Shown: positions 33,400 through 45,217 of the stretch, one piece after another | Layout: each line of letters opens with the position of its first letter | Numbering within the stretch: the first letter of the stretch is position 1 | Assembly: GCA_029961685.1 (NCBI GenBank) | Contig: JARWKL010000016.1 | Location: 13,212,157 to 13,276,156 of the forward strand | DNA length: 64,000 nucleotides | Origin: Aristolochia californica | Lineage: Eukaryota > Streptophyta > Magnoliopsida > Piperales > Aristolochiaceae | Reading direction: 5' to 3' | Position numbers and translations under genes: made by a program | The notes under the pieces: model-generated | Database searches by the model: none | Seen by the model: only the letters and a program-made list of their open reading frames with translations | Told to the model about the DNA's origin: nothing

Positions 33400-33960
33400 C
33401 GACCTTGGCAAGAACTATTCCTCCAGTTATTATTGAGGTATTGCGCTGTTTTGACGGTAATTGCTGCACCAACTAGGTTGCCGTACACCGCTACCGTGAC
33501 CAGCACATTCCCTTGGAAGAGGAGTCGCTTCCTACCAGCGTTATCTGCATATACAAAAAGTTGATAGAAAAAATGGTCAAGGAGATGTTGACGGAGGGCA
33601 CTATTCATCCCAACAATAGTCTTCCCTGGTTCACTTGGTGAAAAAGGACAGGTCCTTGTGGTTCTATGTGGATTACTGTTCTCTTAGTGACACCATTGGC
33701 AAAGATAAGTATCCCATAAATGTGACTCATGAATTGTTAGATGAACTTCATGGTCTAGTGTTGTTTCTAAATTGTTTCAATTATCACCAAATTCAAGTGG
33801 ATGAGAAAGATGTGCATAAAACAACTTTTGAACCCATGATGGTCACTACGAGTTTTTGGTGATGCCTTCCGACCTCTCCAATGCCTGGCCATGTTTCAAA
33901 CCTTAGTGAATAACATTTTAGACCTTACTTCAATTTTGCGTTTGTATTTTTTATGACATA
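33400..33960 (+). pseudogene. Ty3/gypsy reverse transcriptase remnant
   Basis: Across frame breaks the plus strand shows the gypsy RT landmarks in order: YRDQHIPLEEE, KLIEKMVKEMLTEGTIHPNN, WFYVDYCSLSDTIGKDKYPI, LLDELHGLVLFLNCFNYHQI, QVDEKDVHKTTFEP and a decayed PYFNFAFVFFMTYW where the FDDILIYS motif should be. The catalytic Asp pair is gone. Confidence 0.85.
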
Positions 33961-34580
33961 TTGGTCTAAAACTCTTCCAGATATTGGAGGCGACCAACCA
34001 CACCACATCACCCATCTTTTTCGGACCAAGCCGACCACACCTGCAATGTCGTAGCCAGCTGCCCTAACTCTCACTTTATTGCCAACCACCCAAGGAGCAT
34101 TTTTGTAATCGCTGCCAAGTCGCTTACACAACTAAGAGTGAAGCCTAGGACCACCTCAAAGCCTCACTAAATACTTGGCATTCTTCTCTGACACCTACTG
34201 TTGAGAGCCAAAACTTTATTTCTTGCCAAAACAAACACTAGAAGACATCAACCCTTCTAGCTCCTTCTTCTTCTGGCAATCCCATGGAAGACGAGAACCA
34301 AGCACCTCCTCCATACAAAGTTGAGATCCATTCCAACTTTGAATCAGCCACACCACTACCAAACAAACTAAACAAATCCCATCAATTCCAAAGACCATCA
34401 CTGATACTATTTCACCTTCAACCCCCAAAGTTGAAACCTACAAGAGGAGCAAGGCTAGACAGAGAAATTTTCAGCTAGTGGAATCCAATTGACGGTCTGA
34501 ATACTCTGACAATCCACTAATTGTAGACTATAGTTTCCTCCTTCGGATGAGCAATCAAGAAAGCTAGTTTTAGAACTTCA
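33961..34580. other. no gene recognised
   Basis: Short open stretches only; possibly further decayed gypsy sequence. It ends in the target duplication CTTCA (34576-34580). Confidence 0.45.
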
Positions 34581-34965
34581 TGTTGGAAGATAGGGTCCAA
34601 ACCCACACGACCAAGGAAGGCCCACAAGATGGGCGCAAACCCATAAGAAGTAGGATCCACTATGTATACCACGAGCTGACATCCTTATCACATAAGTTGG
34701 AAGATCAAGAAGGACTCAAAAAGACATCATTATCTTATGGTCACGTCCTAGAAGAGTTCTAGTTTGATTTATATTTTTACTTTATCTATATCGAGTTATT
34801 TAATTATGCTAGGATTTATCTTTAAGTGTTAGAGTTTGGGTGTAATTGGGACAAAGGTAGTTTTATTGTAAGTGGACTCTACTACCTTCCTCTATATACA
34901 TAGAGGTTCATGTACTCTGATTAAAACAAGTCAGTAAAGATTTTCTCTTTTCCATAAATTCAACA
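34581..34965 (+). repeat. 5' LTR of N1 plus-strand copy
   Basis: 385 bp, TGTTGGAAGATAGGGTCCAA ... AAATTCAACA. CTATATACATAGAGG lies in the TATA position. Confidence 0.93.
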
Positions 34966-35187
34966 TGGTATCTAGCAGGTTCTATGGAGGTAATGTGATC
35001 CTTTTCTCTAAACCCTAAACCCTATGTCTAGGTTCGTAGTTATTTTTTTCAAAGATTTTCTCTTTTCCATAAATTCAACATGGTATGTAGCAGGTTCTGT
35101 GAGTTGGCGTGGTCAACCCACAGAGGTAATGTGATTCTTTTCTCTAAACCCTAAACCCCATGTCTAGGTTCGTAGTTATTTTTTTTC
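34941..35187 (+). repeat. duplicated LTR end plus primer site
   Basis: The last 30 bp of the LTR, the primer site and about 80 bp of leader (agattttctcttttccataa ... tctaggttcgtagttattttt) are repeated at 35046-35187. The second primer site reads TGGTATGTAGCAGG. The second copy has an extra 22 bp able to pair imperfectly with itself (ctgtgagttgg / caacccacag). Confidence 0.9.
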
Positions 35188-36398
35188 AGTCCCTACACCC
35201 ATAGTTTTCTTTGCATTTTTTACCTCCATAAGGATTTTTTTTATATTGAAAATTATATATTTAAGGAAAGATATTTGAGTCTAATTTCCAAAGAAAAACT
35301 ATTTGTTCCAATCGGATTTATCTACAGAGAGATATCGATATTTGAATGAGCGAATGACAGATTGCAAAAAGGTTCGAGCAATAGCACAAAGCTTCAGCTT
35401 CTGAAGTATTTTTTGATATCAAAACCTAGACTTTATATGGAGAAATATATATCAAAAGAAATATTTGTAAGTGCATTCTTTTACCTATTCAACCAATCTT
35501 TTATCTGAGTTATCTACAAAGAGAAATCGATATTTGAAGCAGCAAAGGTCAGATTGAAAAAGAGGTTCGAGTGGCAACAGAAAGCTTAAACTTTCGAGGT
35601 ATTTTATGCTATTAAGAAAAAGATTTTATATGGATAATTATATATAAAAATAAAGATATTTAAGTCTATTTTATTACCTATTCAACAAATTATAGTTATG
35701 ATTTTTTTATAAGGAGATATTGATCTTGGAAGAGTCAATGGTCATTCTATAAAAATAGGAGAAACAGTACGTAGTTCGGCCAGATGACAGAGACCAAAAT
35801 ATATCAGATTATTTATCTTATGATAATTATATTTTATGAAGTTAAGTTATAATTTAATGAAATATATTTAAGTCTACTTTCAGAAGGAGAAAATTTCATG
35901 TCAATGTGAACTATATTTAAAGATATATTCGCACTGGAAGAATCAAAGGTCATGATGGTATCATGTTACATTCAAAAATCCGAATTTAAGCCGATTATTT
36001 CGTGTTACTTTTTGAGTTGCTATATCAGAAAAATATCTCACTTTTACCTGGTTTGAGGGTTTATTATTACATTTATGATGTTTGGTTCAAACTGGGATCA
36101 CTGCCATTACCTCCCAGTTTGAGGGGGAGAAGTAGAAGAAGTACAAGAAAGTGGTATTTTATTCCAGATGTTGTGGATAAAGTTTATGTGACCAAAATAT
36201 TCAAGAGAGAGAGAGCACAAATGAAGCTTGTGCATCTAAGATGAAATTTTTATATCAGATTATTTCATGGGTTCTTTTACAAAGTTTAATATTTGGTTCG
36301 TGTTATATGTGTTGGAAGATGGTCTTGTTATGTCTCTTTGGGGACATTATTATTGAAGAAGAAGTGGCCTCATACCATTATTTATTTGTCCCCGTAAA
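35188..36398 (+). other. N1 internal region without coding capacity
   Basis: No Gag or Pol motif. It contains three or four degenerate copies of a segment with agagatatcgatatttgaa and ttcgag..caaagcttcaac phrases (about 35320-35420, 35510-35610, 35720-35790). Confidence 0.6.
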
Positions 36399-36610
36399 AA
36401 ATATCAAAAGTGTCAATGGTTGGGATTCCATGACAGAGGAACTTAATACCTCGTCAAAAATATCAAGTGTCAATGGTTGGGATTCCATGACGGAGGAACT
36501 TAATACCCCGTAAAAATATCAAGTGTCAATGGTTGGGATTCCATGACGGAGGAACTTAATACCCCGTAAAAATATCAAGTGTCAACAAGTGGGGCACCAT
36601 GACGGAGGAA
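36399..36610 (+). repeat. minisatellite in N1 internal region, four units of about 57 bp
   Basis: Units contain aatatcaagtgtcaatggttggg then attccatgacggaggaactt and aataccccgt. The array is the reverse complement of the one at 27213-27560. Confidence 0.93.
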
Positions 36611-36789
36611 CTTATTATTAAATCTATACCTCCCTTAATTGGCCAATTGGGTCTCAAGGAAGAGAGCACCAGCGTAAGGGGGAGTGTTGGAAGATTGGAG
36701 GACTGCCTTTTTATACAAAAAGATTTTATACATCATTTGTAGCAAGTTGGAAGTTCTTGATGTTCTCTCACCCCCAGCTTGAGGGGGAG

Positions 36790-37222
36790 TGTTGGAAGAT
36801 AGGGCTCAAGCCCACACGACCAAGGAAGGCCCACATATCTAAGAGTATTATAGATGGGCCACACGACCAAGGAAGACCCACAAGATGGGCCCAAGCCCAT
36901 AAGAAGTAGGACCCACCATGAATACCACGAGTTGGCATCCTTATCACATAAGTTGGAAGATCAAGAAAGACTCACAAAGGCATCATTATCTTATGGTCAC
37001 ATCCTAGAACAGTTCTAGTTTGATTTATGTTAAAATTTAATCTATATTGAGTTATTTAATTATGCTAGGACTTATCTTTAAGTATTAGAGTTTGGGTGTA
37101 ATTGGGACAAAGGTAGTTTTATTGTAATTGGACTCTACTACCTTCCTCTATTATAAATAGAGGTTTATATACTCTGATTACAAAAAGTCAATAAAGATTT
37201 TCTCTTTTCCATAAATTCAACA
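36790..37222 (+). repeat. 3' LTR of N1 plus-strand copy
   Basis: 433 bp; longer than the 5' LTR because a segment containing ccacacgaccaaggaag is tandemly duplicated. CTATTATAAATAGAGG is a good TATA region. Confidence 0.93.
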
Positions 37223-37227
37223 CTTCA

Positions 37228-37839
37228 ATCTAAGAAACACAAATATGATGACGAGACCTAGGCCAAAGGATGGAATTGGCTGAAATTATGGGCGTGGTTG
37301 CTAACATGGTTGTGTGGTATACCATAATTCTTGAAATTGATAATTAATTTTAAAATTGCACATTGCATAATTTGAATTTTTGGAGAAGATTCAAAATTAG
37401 TCGTTAGTTTGTAGAAACCTATTAACCCTCCCCTAGGGGCGCGAGAAATAATTTTCCCCCCTTGCGTGCGAAGACAGCGTGCGAGATCATATGCACGTGA
37501 AAAAAAATTTGTTTCTTGAACTCCGGCTGTCTCTTCCTCATGGCTCTTAAGAGACTCAAATTGTTTGAGGTACTCTCTTAATGCTAACTTCACTCAAGTT
37601 TTTCAGAAGAATAGATTGATAACATTTCAAAATTGTTGTTGTATGAATCCATGCTTCGAAAAAAAAAGGAAAAAATGAGCATACAATTAAGTCATCCAAA
37701 ATCATTTTTGTTAAACTTTTTCTTTGTCTCCATGATCTAGCTTTCTAGTCATTGAATCAGAACGATCAGATAAACTAGTGTTGTTTTTCAAAGGAATGTT
37801 TTTGTGTTTGATTATTGAATAAAGTTTATAAATAATTAT
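37228..37839. other. no gene recognised
   Basis: An open stretch on the minus strand (37258-37593) has no recognisable domain. Confidence 0.45.
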
Positions 37840-38072
37840 GCAGCTTTTATAAATAATTTTATCCATAGTGTATAGATAATTTTATGTAGGATTAATATTA
37901 TAGAGATTATGTCCAATTTTAAGTAGAGGTTATGCCCAATTTTATGTAAATTGTATGCATAATTTTATATAAAATTTATTTGACTTGTATTTTATGCAAA
38001 GTTTTAAATGTAAGTTGGAACTCGAACTCGGTTAAAATTATTGGGCTCGAACTCGATTACAATTTTAGGCTT
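37840..38072. mobile_element. right-end fragment of the same hAT-like family
   Basis: Matches the right subterminal region of the insertion at 29255-31397 in order (attatgtccaattttaagtagagg, aattttatataaaatttatttga, ttttaaatgtaagttg, gctcgaactcgattacaatttt), then stops before the terminal repeat. Confidence 0.75.
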
Positions 38073-38155
38073 TCTCTCTCTCTGGGTTTGAGTTTGTTGG
38101 GACCTTACCCCCTTCTCTTTCTCTCTCTCTGGGTTTGAGTTTGTTGGGACCTTAT
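38071..38155. repeat. tandem duplication of about 47 bp with TC repeats
   Basis: tctctctctctgggtttgag then tttgttgggaccttac occurs twice in a row. Confidence 0.9.
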
Positions 38156-40309
38156 AGTAAAGGGATAACTCTTTCATTACCGGCATATTTGAGTTATTTT
38201 AGATAAAGAGAAGATATTAAAGTCATTTTTTTAAATGATGCTGAATTTTATTAAGAGAGCTCAAACGAGCAGATTACAAGAGGAAAAACCGTCCCAAACA
38301 ATGAGAGATTACTGGGAGGTTCCGAATTAGTAAAGTCATATTATTATAATTAGAATTATAGAGGGTCTTTTTTTCAATTAATAGAAATGAAAATCTCAAC
38401 GAAGGAGTTGGCATCCAAGAGAAATTCCACTTTCCCAATAAAAATGGCCTCACTTTCCTAAATTAAAGAAACATATCTATAAAGAGTTGTTTACCAAGTT
38501 TAGATGAAGTTTAGTCAAAATTTAACGTGCAAACCATGTATCACCTTTGAGGGGCAATTGAGTTCCCCAAGAACGTTTTTTCTCTTTGTTTCTCTGTTTC
38601 ATTGTGCTTTTTGTATCAAAACTTCATTCTTTCATCATCAAACCATCTCAAACCCATCCAAGATTCGCATGTGCTTTTTTGTTTTTTAAAAAAAAACCAA
38701 TATATGATTTTCTTTTAAAACAACGACATGTGTTTAACTATGCATTAATCAACGGTCCAGACTTCTAACCTTGAAAAGGTTTTCAAAGTATAATTGAGAG
38801 AGTCAGAGCCTTCAATCTCTCAAGTTCACTTTCTCCATCTGCCCAATACAAAACCTGAATGCATGGAGGCATCAGTCAAAATAAAAAAATAATAGGAAAA
38901 ATAGACTTGTAGCACACTGAGGTAATTTTACTAGGCAGGAGCAGAAGTTGTTGTGTTGAACTAGGCCATTTAAAAAGGTAGTCCCTCTATTAGTAAGTAG
39001 TATGATAGCTAAATTAGTGTTTTGAGATAGTGAAATAGTGGTATTTTTGTAATTAGGATCATTTATTATGTTGAGAGTTAGAGAAATAAGGGTACTTTTG
39101 TAACTAAGTCAAGAGCTTTAATCATGCACACATGAAAGGTACTTCTTGTATTTTGTTTTATGTTCTATTCACTAACCCCCTATGGTAAATAAATAGTTAT
39201 CTCATAAAAATGGCATTGATGTAATTAGTTTAATTTTTAAGAGGTATTATTATAATATTATAATCTTATTCATCTATAAATTATACCTCAAGTGGAGGGT
39301 TACGATACAAATTCATAATGACTATACCGGTGATTTCAGTGATTCGAGATTTCAGCAATGGCGAGTAGACGACAACAAGCCAGGCATGAGATGGCATGAA
39401 AGAAAAATGGGAAAGGCAAAAGAGGGATTCGAGGGGAAGAAAAAATCGAACTTTTTGGAGACTGAAGCCTCTTTTTTTAATTCTATAATTACCCTAACAT
39501 AAAATTGTTATTCTTTGTAAAAAGAAATTCAATATGAGTCTTTACTTTTACAGTGCAGGGTATAAACCTCCACAAAAAAAAGTATTAATCTGTTAGGATA
39601 AAAGTATTTTCTTTAAATACCCCTATTAAAGTTAAAAAGTACTTTTAGTTTTATTAAACTTGACCAAAAACTCGACCGAGTTTTTTTTCCCAACCCTATC
39701 CTCGCACCATAGGGTGGAAATGGAACCCCAACCCTATGATTTTTGGGTCAGGTTCCCTGTGAAACCCAACCTGATGCCCACAGTTTTGTTTTGAATCTAA
39801 TGTAGTTACTAATATATCGAGCTTTGCTTTTAGTGTGATGCATTTTTAATGAATTTATATTATTTTAATACATAATGGGGTACATTTAAAATTATTATAC
39901 TAGTTTTTTTTATTAAAAATCAATTACAGGTATGTAAGTTTCTAGAATAAATATTTTTAGAATATATAATTTCAGAGTTAGGGAGAAAACTAATAATTTT
40001 TATATACATTTTAACAATCAAATAAATTATTAATATAATTAATTGAATATGTGAAATAATTAACATATTAATTAATCAAAATAAATTATAAACATATTAC
40101 ATAAATTAATTAGTCAAAATAAATAGAAAATATATTAATATTTTAACATATTACTTAATATTTTTATAATAATTTTTATTTAAAATTTTGAATTTAATGA
40201 TAAATTATAGAGTGGACACTATGCACACATTTGCTAAATCAAAAAGACAAATCACATCAAACAACAATGGGTACCCAAAGTAACCAATAGGGTTGTGGTA
40301 ATTCACAAA
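38156..40309. other. no gene recognised
   Basis: AT-rich intergenic sequence, including very AT-rich 39840-40200. No domain, splice pattern or repeat structure was identified. Confidence 0.5.
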
Positions 40310-41310
40310 ACCTCAAGTATACAAGTTTGGACGATGGTGGTCATGTAACATCTGGAGACAATAACAAAGGTACCATCAAAAGAATTGGTAAAATCGGTAC
40401 ATCAAACTCTTTTATATCCAATATCTATTGTGTAAAAGGGTTGATGCATGTCTTAACATTAGTCAATTTAGTGACAAAGTTAACAAAACTCTTTTTGGAA
40501 AGGACAAATGCTTAGTAAAGAATGAAAATGATGAACTAGTTCTAGAGGGACAAAAATAGGAAACTCTATGTTGTGAAAATAGTTGATTTGCCCTCAACTA
40601 GTGTCATTTGTTTGGGTACAAATATCGATGAATATTGGTTATGGCATAAGAGACTAGGACATATAGGAATAAATTCCTTGAATAAATTAGCTAAGAAAAA
40701 CCTAGTGAGAGTACTACAAAATCAAAATTTTGTACAAGAGAAACCTTGTGATGCTTGCTAACTTGGAAAGTAACACAAAAACTCTTTCAAATCCAAAAAT
40801 GTAGTTTCAACCTCTCACCTCTTCAACTAATCAACATGGACTTAGTTGGACCTACTCAAAACTTAAGCCTAAACGGGAAGCGTCCTTCCTTAGTGGTGGT
40901 AGATGACTATTCTCGATTCACATGGATACATTTCCTAACACACAAGGATGATACTTTTCCGGCCTTAACAAATTTATGTGAAAAAAATTCAAAACGTGCA
41001 GGGTTGTAGCATTATCAAAATTAGGAGTGATCATGGGGAAATTTTTGAAAATTTACAATTCAAAAAGTATTGTACAAAGTATGATATAGACCATACATTT
41101 TCAGCTCCTCAAACTCCTCGACAAAATGGTGTCGTTGAGAGAAGAAATAAAACCTTAATTGAAATGATAAGAGTTATGATATATGCTTATAATTTGCCAC
41201 ATAGACATTGGACCGAAGTCTTAAATACTGCTTGCTACATCATAAACCGAGTATGCATAAGACCCCTTCTCAATAAAACAATCCTTACGATATATGGGCA
41301 CCCTTCCTAG
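40310..41310 (+). pseudogene. SIRE-type element: protease tail and integrase
   Basis: 40327-40515 is the protease-pre-integrase stretch (LDDGGHVTSGDNNKGTIKRI). 40573-40761 carries YWLWHKRLGHIGINSLNKLA and the start of the CxxC. 40755-41009 has MDLVGPTQNLSLNGK and VVVDDYSRFTWIHFL. 40978-41310 has IRSDHGEIFENLQFKKYC and TPRQNGVVERRNKTLIEM, so the D-D-E residues survive across two frame changes. Confidence 0.87.
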
Positions 41311-43265
41311 CATAACATATTTTCAAACCTTTGGATGCAAACTGTTTGTACTAAAAGAACCAAAGGAAAAATTAGGAAAGTTTATCTAGGGCTGACATGG
41401 AAATTTTCTTGGGTTACTCATCTCATAGCAATGGATATAAATTTATAACAAGACATTTATGAGAGTTGAGGAGTCGGTGCAGTTGAGTTTCACGAATCTG
41501 ATTAACCAAATCCAACCTCAAATCCAATTTCTAATTACGAAGAGGGGAACCCCTTTGATTCATCCCCTGGATCTCAACCTTAAGACCAAAATCATGAAGA
41601 GAACCCAAATGACCCACATAACCAAGAAGAACCACCTATGGAACCAATGAACTTTAGGTTCATGGTTGTTCACTCCCTAGAACCCTCATGGAAAAATTGT
41701 AACTAGAAGAACAATAGTGAATAACACCTTCATTTCTCAAATAGAGCCCAAATGCTTTGACAAAGCCGAAAAAGGTGATTTTTGGATCATGGTAATGCAA
41801 GAAGTATTAAACCAATTTGAAAGAAACAAAGTTTGGACTCTAGTGCCTAGACTCCAAAATCAGCAAGTCATAGGAACCAAATAGATCTTTAGGAACAAAG
41901 CTAATGAAAAAAATCAAATAGTGAGAAACAAAGCCACATTAGTTGCCAAAAGATAAAACCAAGAAGAATAAATCGATTTCGAAGAGACCTATACACCCGT
42001 GGCAAGATTGGAGACAATTATAATCCTATTAGCCTATGTTTGTCACATGAATTCAAATTGTACCAAATGGATGCCAAGAGTGCATTCCTAAATGGGTACA
42101 TTCACGAGAAGTATACATTGAAGAACCTGAAGGATTTGAGGACATGAACAAACTTGACCATGTATACAAATTATATAAAGCATATGGGTCAAAGCAAGCT
42201 CCTAGAGCATGATATGACAGATTAAGCGTACTCTTGGAGAACAACAATTATAAGGGAGGTAGTGTGGATAAGGCACTATTACCAAGAACTATGAGAAAAA
42301 CTTTATTATCGTCTAAATTTATGTGGATAATATCATCTTTAATTCTACAAAACCCTCACAAAGCCAAGGATTTGCTAGTGTCATGACGAATGAATTTGAA
42401 ATGAGTTTAATGGGTGAACTCACATTCTTCCTTGGACTTCAAGTAATGCAAACCAAAAATGTAACTTTCATAAATCAGTCCAAGTACACAAAATGATTTC
42501 ATAAGAGATTCAACATTGAAAATCTTATGTAAATTAAGGCACACATGAGTTCGTCCTTGAATTTTGACTCAGACAACTCAGGAAGGGCCATAAATAAAAA
42601 AACTCTATAGAATCATGATAGGTTCCTTAACTTATCAGCCAGTTGATTGGACATAATGATTTCGGTATGCCTATGTGCTAGATTTCAATTTGATCCTAGA
42701 GTATCACAATTAGTGATTGTGAAAAGAATTTTTAGTTATCTACTTGGAACACCAAACTTAGGACTTTGGTACTCTAATACCTTTGCCATAGACCTAGTAG
42801 GTTACTCCTATGCCGGTTTTGCCCGACGCAAAATAGACAAAAAGAGTACGAGTGGTAGCTATCAACTACTTGAAAATATGTTTGTCTCTTGGTTTTCCAA
42901 GAAATAACATTCAGTTGCCCTATCTACCAGCGAAGCTGAGTACACAACATGTAGAAGTTGTTGCATACAACTTTGGATGAAACGAAAACTAGAGGATTAT
43001 GGTGTAGAGCCAAACGAAATTTCAGTCCATTGTGACAAATTGAATGCCATAAGTTATAATAAAATTCGGTTCACCACTCTTGATAAAAACACATAGAAAT
43101 TAGACATAACTCCATCAGAGAGTTGGTTCAAATAAAAACAATTAGAATTGAATTTGATCCCATTGAAAATTAACTAGCAGATTTTTTCACAAAACCATTA
43201 GTATTTGATTGATTATCTAAGCTTCAAGGAGAACTAGGCATGATCAACCCACCTTCATCCACTTA
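41311..43265 (+). pseudogene. SIRE-type element: RT and RNase H
   Basis: Highly broken. Landmarks include [53 protein letters not shown] (YVDN in place of YADD, about 42320), EFEMSLMGELTFFLGLQV, RFQFDPRVSQLVIVKRIF then YLLGTPNLGLWYS, and RNase H phrases KSTSGSYQLLENMFVSWFSK and LSTSEAEYTT. At least eight frame changes or stops. Confidence 0.85.
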
Positions 43266-43655
43266 GGCTGATAAATTTGAGCTTAAAGGATTCATCCCTC
43301 AAAACTAGTGCCATAGGTGTGAAATGAAAACCAAAAAATCCTTTTTCAGTCACTCTGCAAAGGGCATTGATCGATCAATACATACTTATTGATCAATCAA
43401 CTTAAGTGATTGATCGATCAATTGAGACTCAATGATCGATCATTGACGGTGCCAAACAAGAAGTTGAAGAGTTTTAATTGATGTTTCCCCTCATTTCTTC
43501 ATTTCAAACTTTTCCGTTACCTTTGCCCTATCCTCTCAGCCTTCCAAATCCTTTCCGTTCTCTATTTGGTTAGATTTTGGTGATTTCCTACCCTCAAACT
43601 CGAGAAAAGGGTTTATTTTCTTTAACCTTTTCTACCCAAAATCTAATCTTTCAAG
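43266..43655 (+). other. spacer between pol and env-like region with TGATCGATCA motifs
   Basis: Three palindromic motifs (TTGATCGATCAA type) lie within 43366-43445, the same motif that fills the LTR. No coding region. Confidence 0.7.
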
Positions 43656-44785
43656 ATGGTGAGGACGAAATTCATGACTAGGAAGAACACTACATCAAAA
43701 GAATCAAATGTATGTAAAGAAATGCCTAATTGGAGGGAGCAATTCCGAACGAGACAACAAAGGAGTAAATACTTTAAGCATTTCGTTTCCAAAAGCATTG
43801 TTGAGCCAAGGTAGACTTGGAGAGAGTTGGAGTTTTTTAGGAGGGAGATTGGTAGATTTGAGCGGACATTCCTCCCCTACATGGGATTATGAAGAGTGAG
43901 GAGGCCATTTACCCACTATTGCTAAAGGTTTTCTACACCAATTTAGAGGTAGAGGAACTCTCTCCTAACAACTTGAAGATCACCTTTAATGTAAAGAAGA
44001 TCACCTTTAATGTAAAGAAGACCACCATCTCCATCCACAATAGTGATCTCAATGACGTCTTAGGAATAACATTCATGCTGATCACCATGAAAGAGAAATG
44101 TCCATTAGATCTATATAGTGACCTTCCGCAAAACATCCAAGATGAGATTTAACTTGTCTTTGGACAAACAACGGGGAGACACAAAGTGAAGATCAAGGAC
44201 ATGAGCAGGAGCAACAGGCCATTATGGAGGTTATCATCCATGTCCTCAATTCGAGGAAAGGGACATTTTCTAGGCTGATCACGACTAACATCTTTTAGTG
44301 TGAGTGACTACTCAGAAGGTCCATCTGAACTTTGGTTACTTCATGGCTGGCCGGATGATGGACATAGCCTGAAGCTCCAAAGTTGATGGGTTACTATTCA
44401 CTCAACAGATCACAACCATCCCTTGACACTTTGGGGTAGATCTCACCGATGAGGAAAGAGTGAACATGACAAGGAAGATGAGCATTGATGAAGCAAAGGT
44501 GAGTAAGTTTGTCTTTTGAAAATGGCGAGGCTAATGGGTTTAGAAAGACACCATTGGAAAGGAGGCATCGTACCGGGTTGGCTCAGGAGATGAGATGAGT
44601 AGGGAAGCTCAAGTTGAGTTGTATGAATTCGTCAAGAGGAAGCAAACCGACAATGCATCCTCCTCCTCGGATAAGCTCCAACAACTTGAAGAGGCCATAG
44701 ATGACTTGGAGGCGACCCAAGCTGCCATTCTAGCGAATAAAGAAAAGCTCAAGTTGGTCAGAACGAGCTTAGAGAGAACCAATTG
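43656..44785 (+). pseudogene. SIRE-type element: env-like / plant transposon protein
   Basis: Starts at an ATG at 43656 (MVRTKFMTRKNTTSKES), continues via frame changes to 43889-44152 (LLKVFYTNLEVEELSPNNLK, then HNSDLNDVLGITF), 44220-44290 (IMEVIIHVLNSRKGTFSRLI) and 44340-44440 (GRMMDIA, VDGLLFTQQITTIP, FGVDLTDEERVNM), and ends with a coiled-coil stretch at 44595-44785 (LQQLEEAIDDLEATQAAILA). The FYTNL ... LNDVLGI layout recalls the plant transposon protein domain in SIRE/Athila env-like ORFs; this family call is from memory. Confidence 0.6.
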
Positions 44786-45201
44786 AGGATCCTATCTATT
44801 AGAAGATCCTCCTCAACTGCTCTACTCCACCTCAGCTACTCAATAGGATGCCAATCCTATTCCTATGATTGAGTCCTAGCTCCTTTTTTATCTACATTTG
44901 TGTGACTTTTTGTATTTACATTGGCATTTTTATGTACATCTTTTTGTAAACATTTTTCAAATATATGAAAGGCCATTGAACCACCTTTTGTCTCAAGTTC
45001 AAATTTGTAATTTCTTTTTGAGAATGACAAAGGGGGATAAAATAACAACAAGACACTAAAGCTCTAAAAAAAAAAAAAAAAACTTAAAATCTGATGTGCA
45101 TAGATTAAGGGGGAGCTATTTCCTTAAAATTGACAAATCCACTTAGCCCAAACTCATAGGATGTTGTATTTTTAATTTTTTAAATTAGGCTTTGTTATCA
45201 T

Positions 45202-45217
45202 AAAAAAAAGGGGAGAT
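45202..45217 (+). other. polypurine tract of the SIRE-type element
   Basis: AAAAAAAAGGGGAGA directly before the LTR, the priming site for plus-strand DNA. Confidence 0.85.

Larger units (their letters stand above)
34581..37222 (+). mobile_element. non-autonomous LTR retrotransposon family N1, plus-strand copy
   Basis: 2642 bp, flanked by CTTCA (34576-34580 and 37223-37227). LTRs are at 34581-34965 and 36790-37222. The primer site TGGTATCTAGCAGG is at 34966-34979 and the polypurine tract TTGAGGGGGAG at 36779-36789. The internal region has no Gag or Pol. It contains interstitial (CCCTAAA)2 phrases, a duplicated LTR-end/primer segment and a 57-bp minisatellite. It must depend on another element for mobility. 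Confidence 0.93.

Noticed and set aside
33925..34478. Open frames of 64-70 codons
   Set aside because: No recognisable protein; the region is likely decayed gypsy sequence.
43366..43445. CRISPR-like array from repeated TGATCGATCA
   Set aside because: Repeats are too short, spacing is irregular, the host is a plant, and the motif lies in a retrotransposon.
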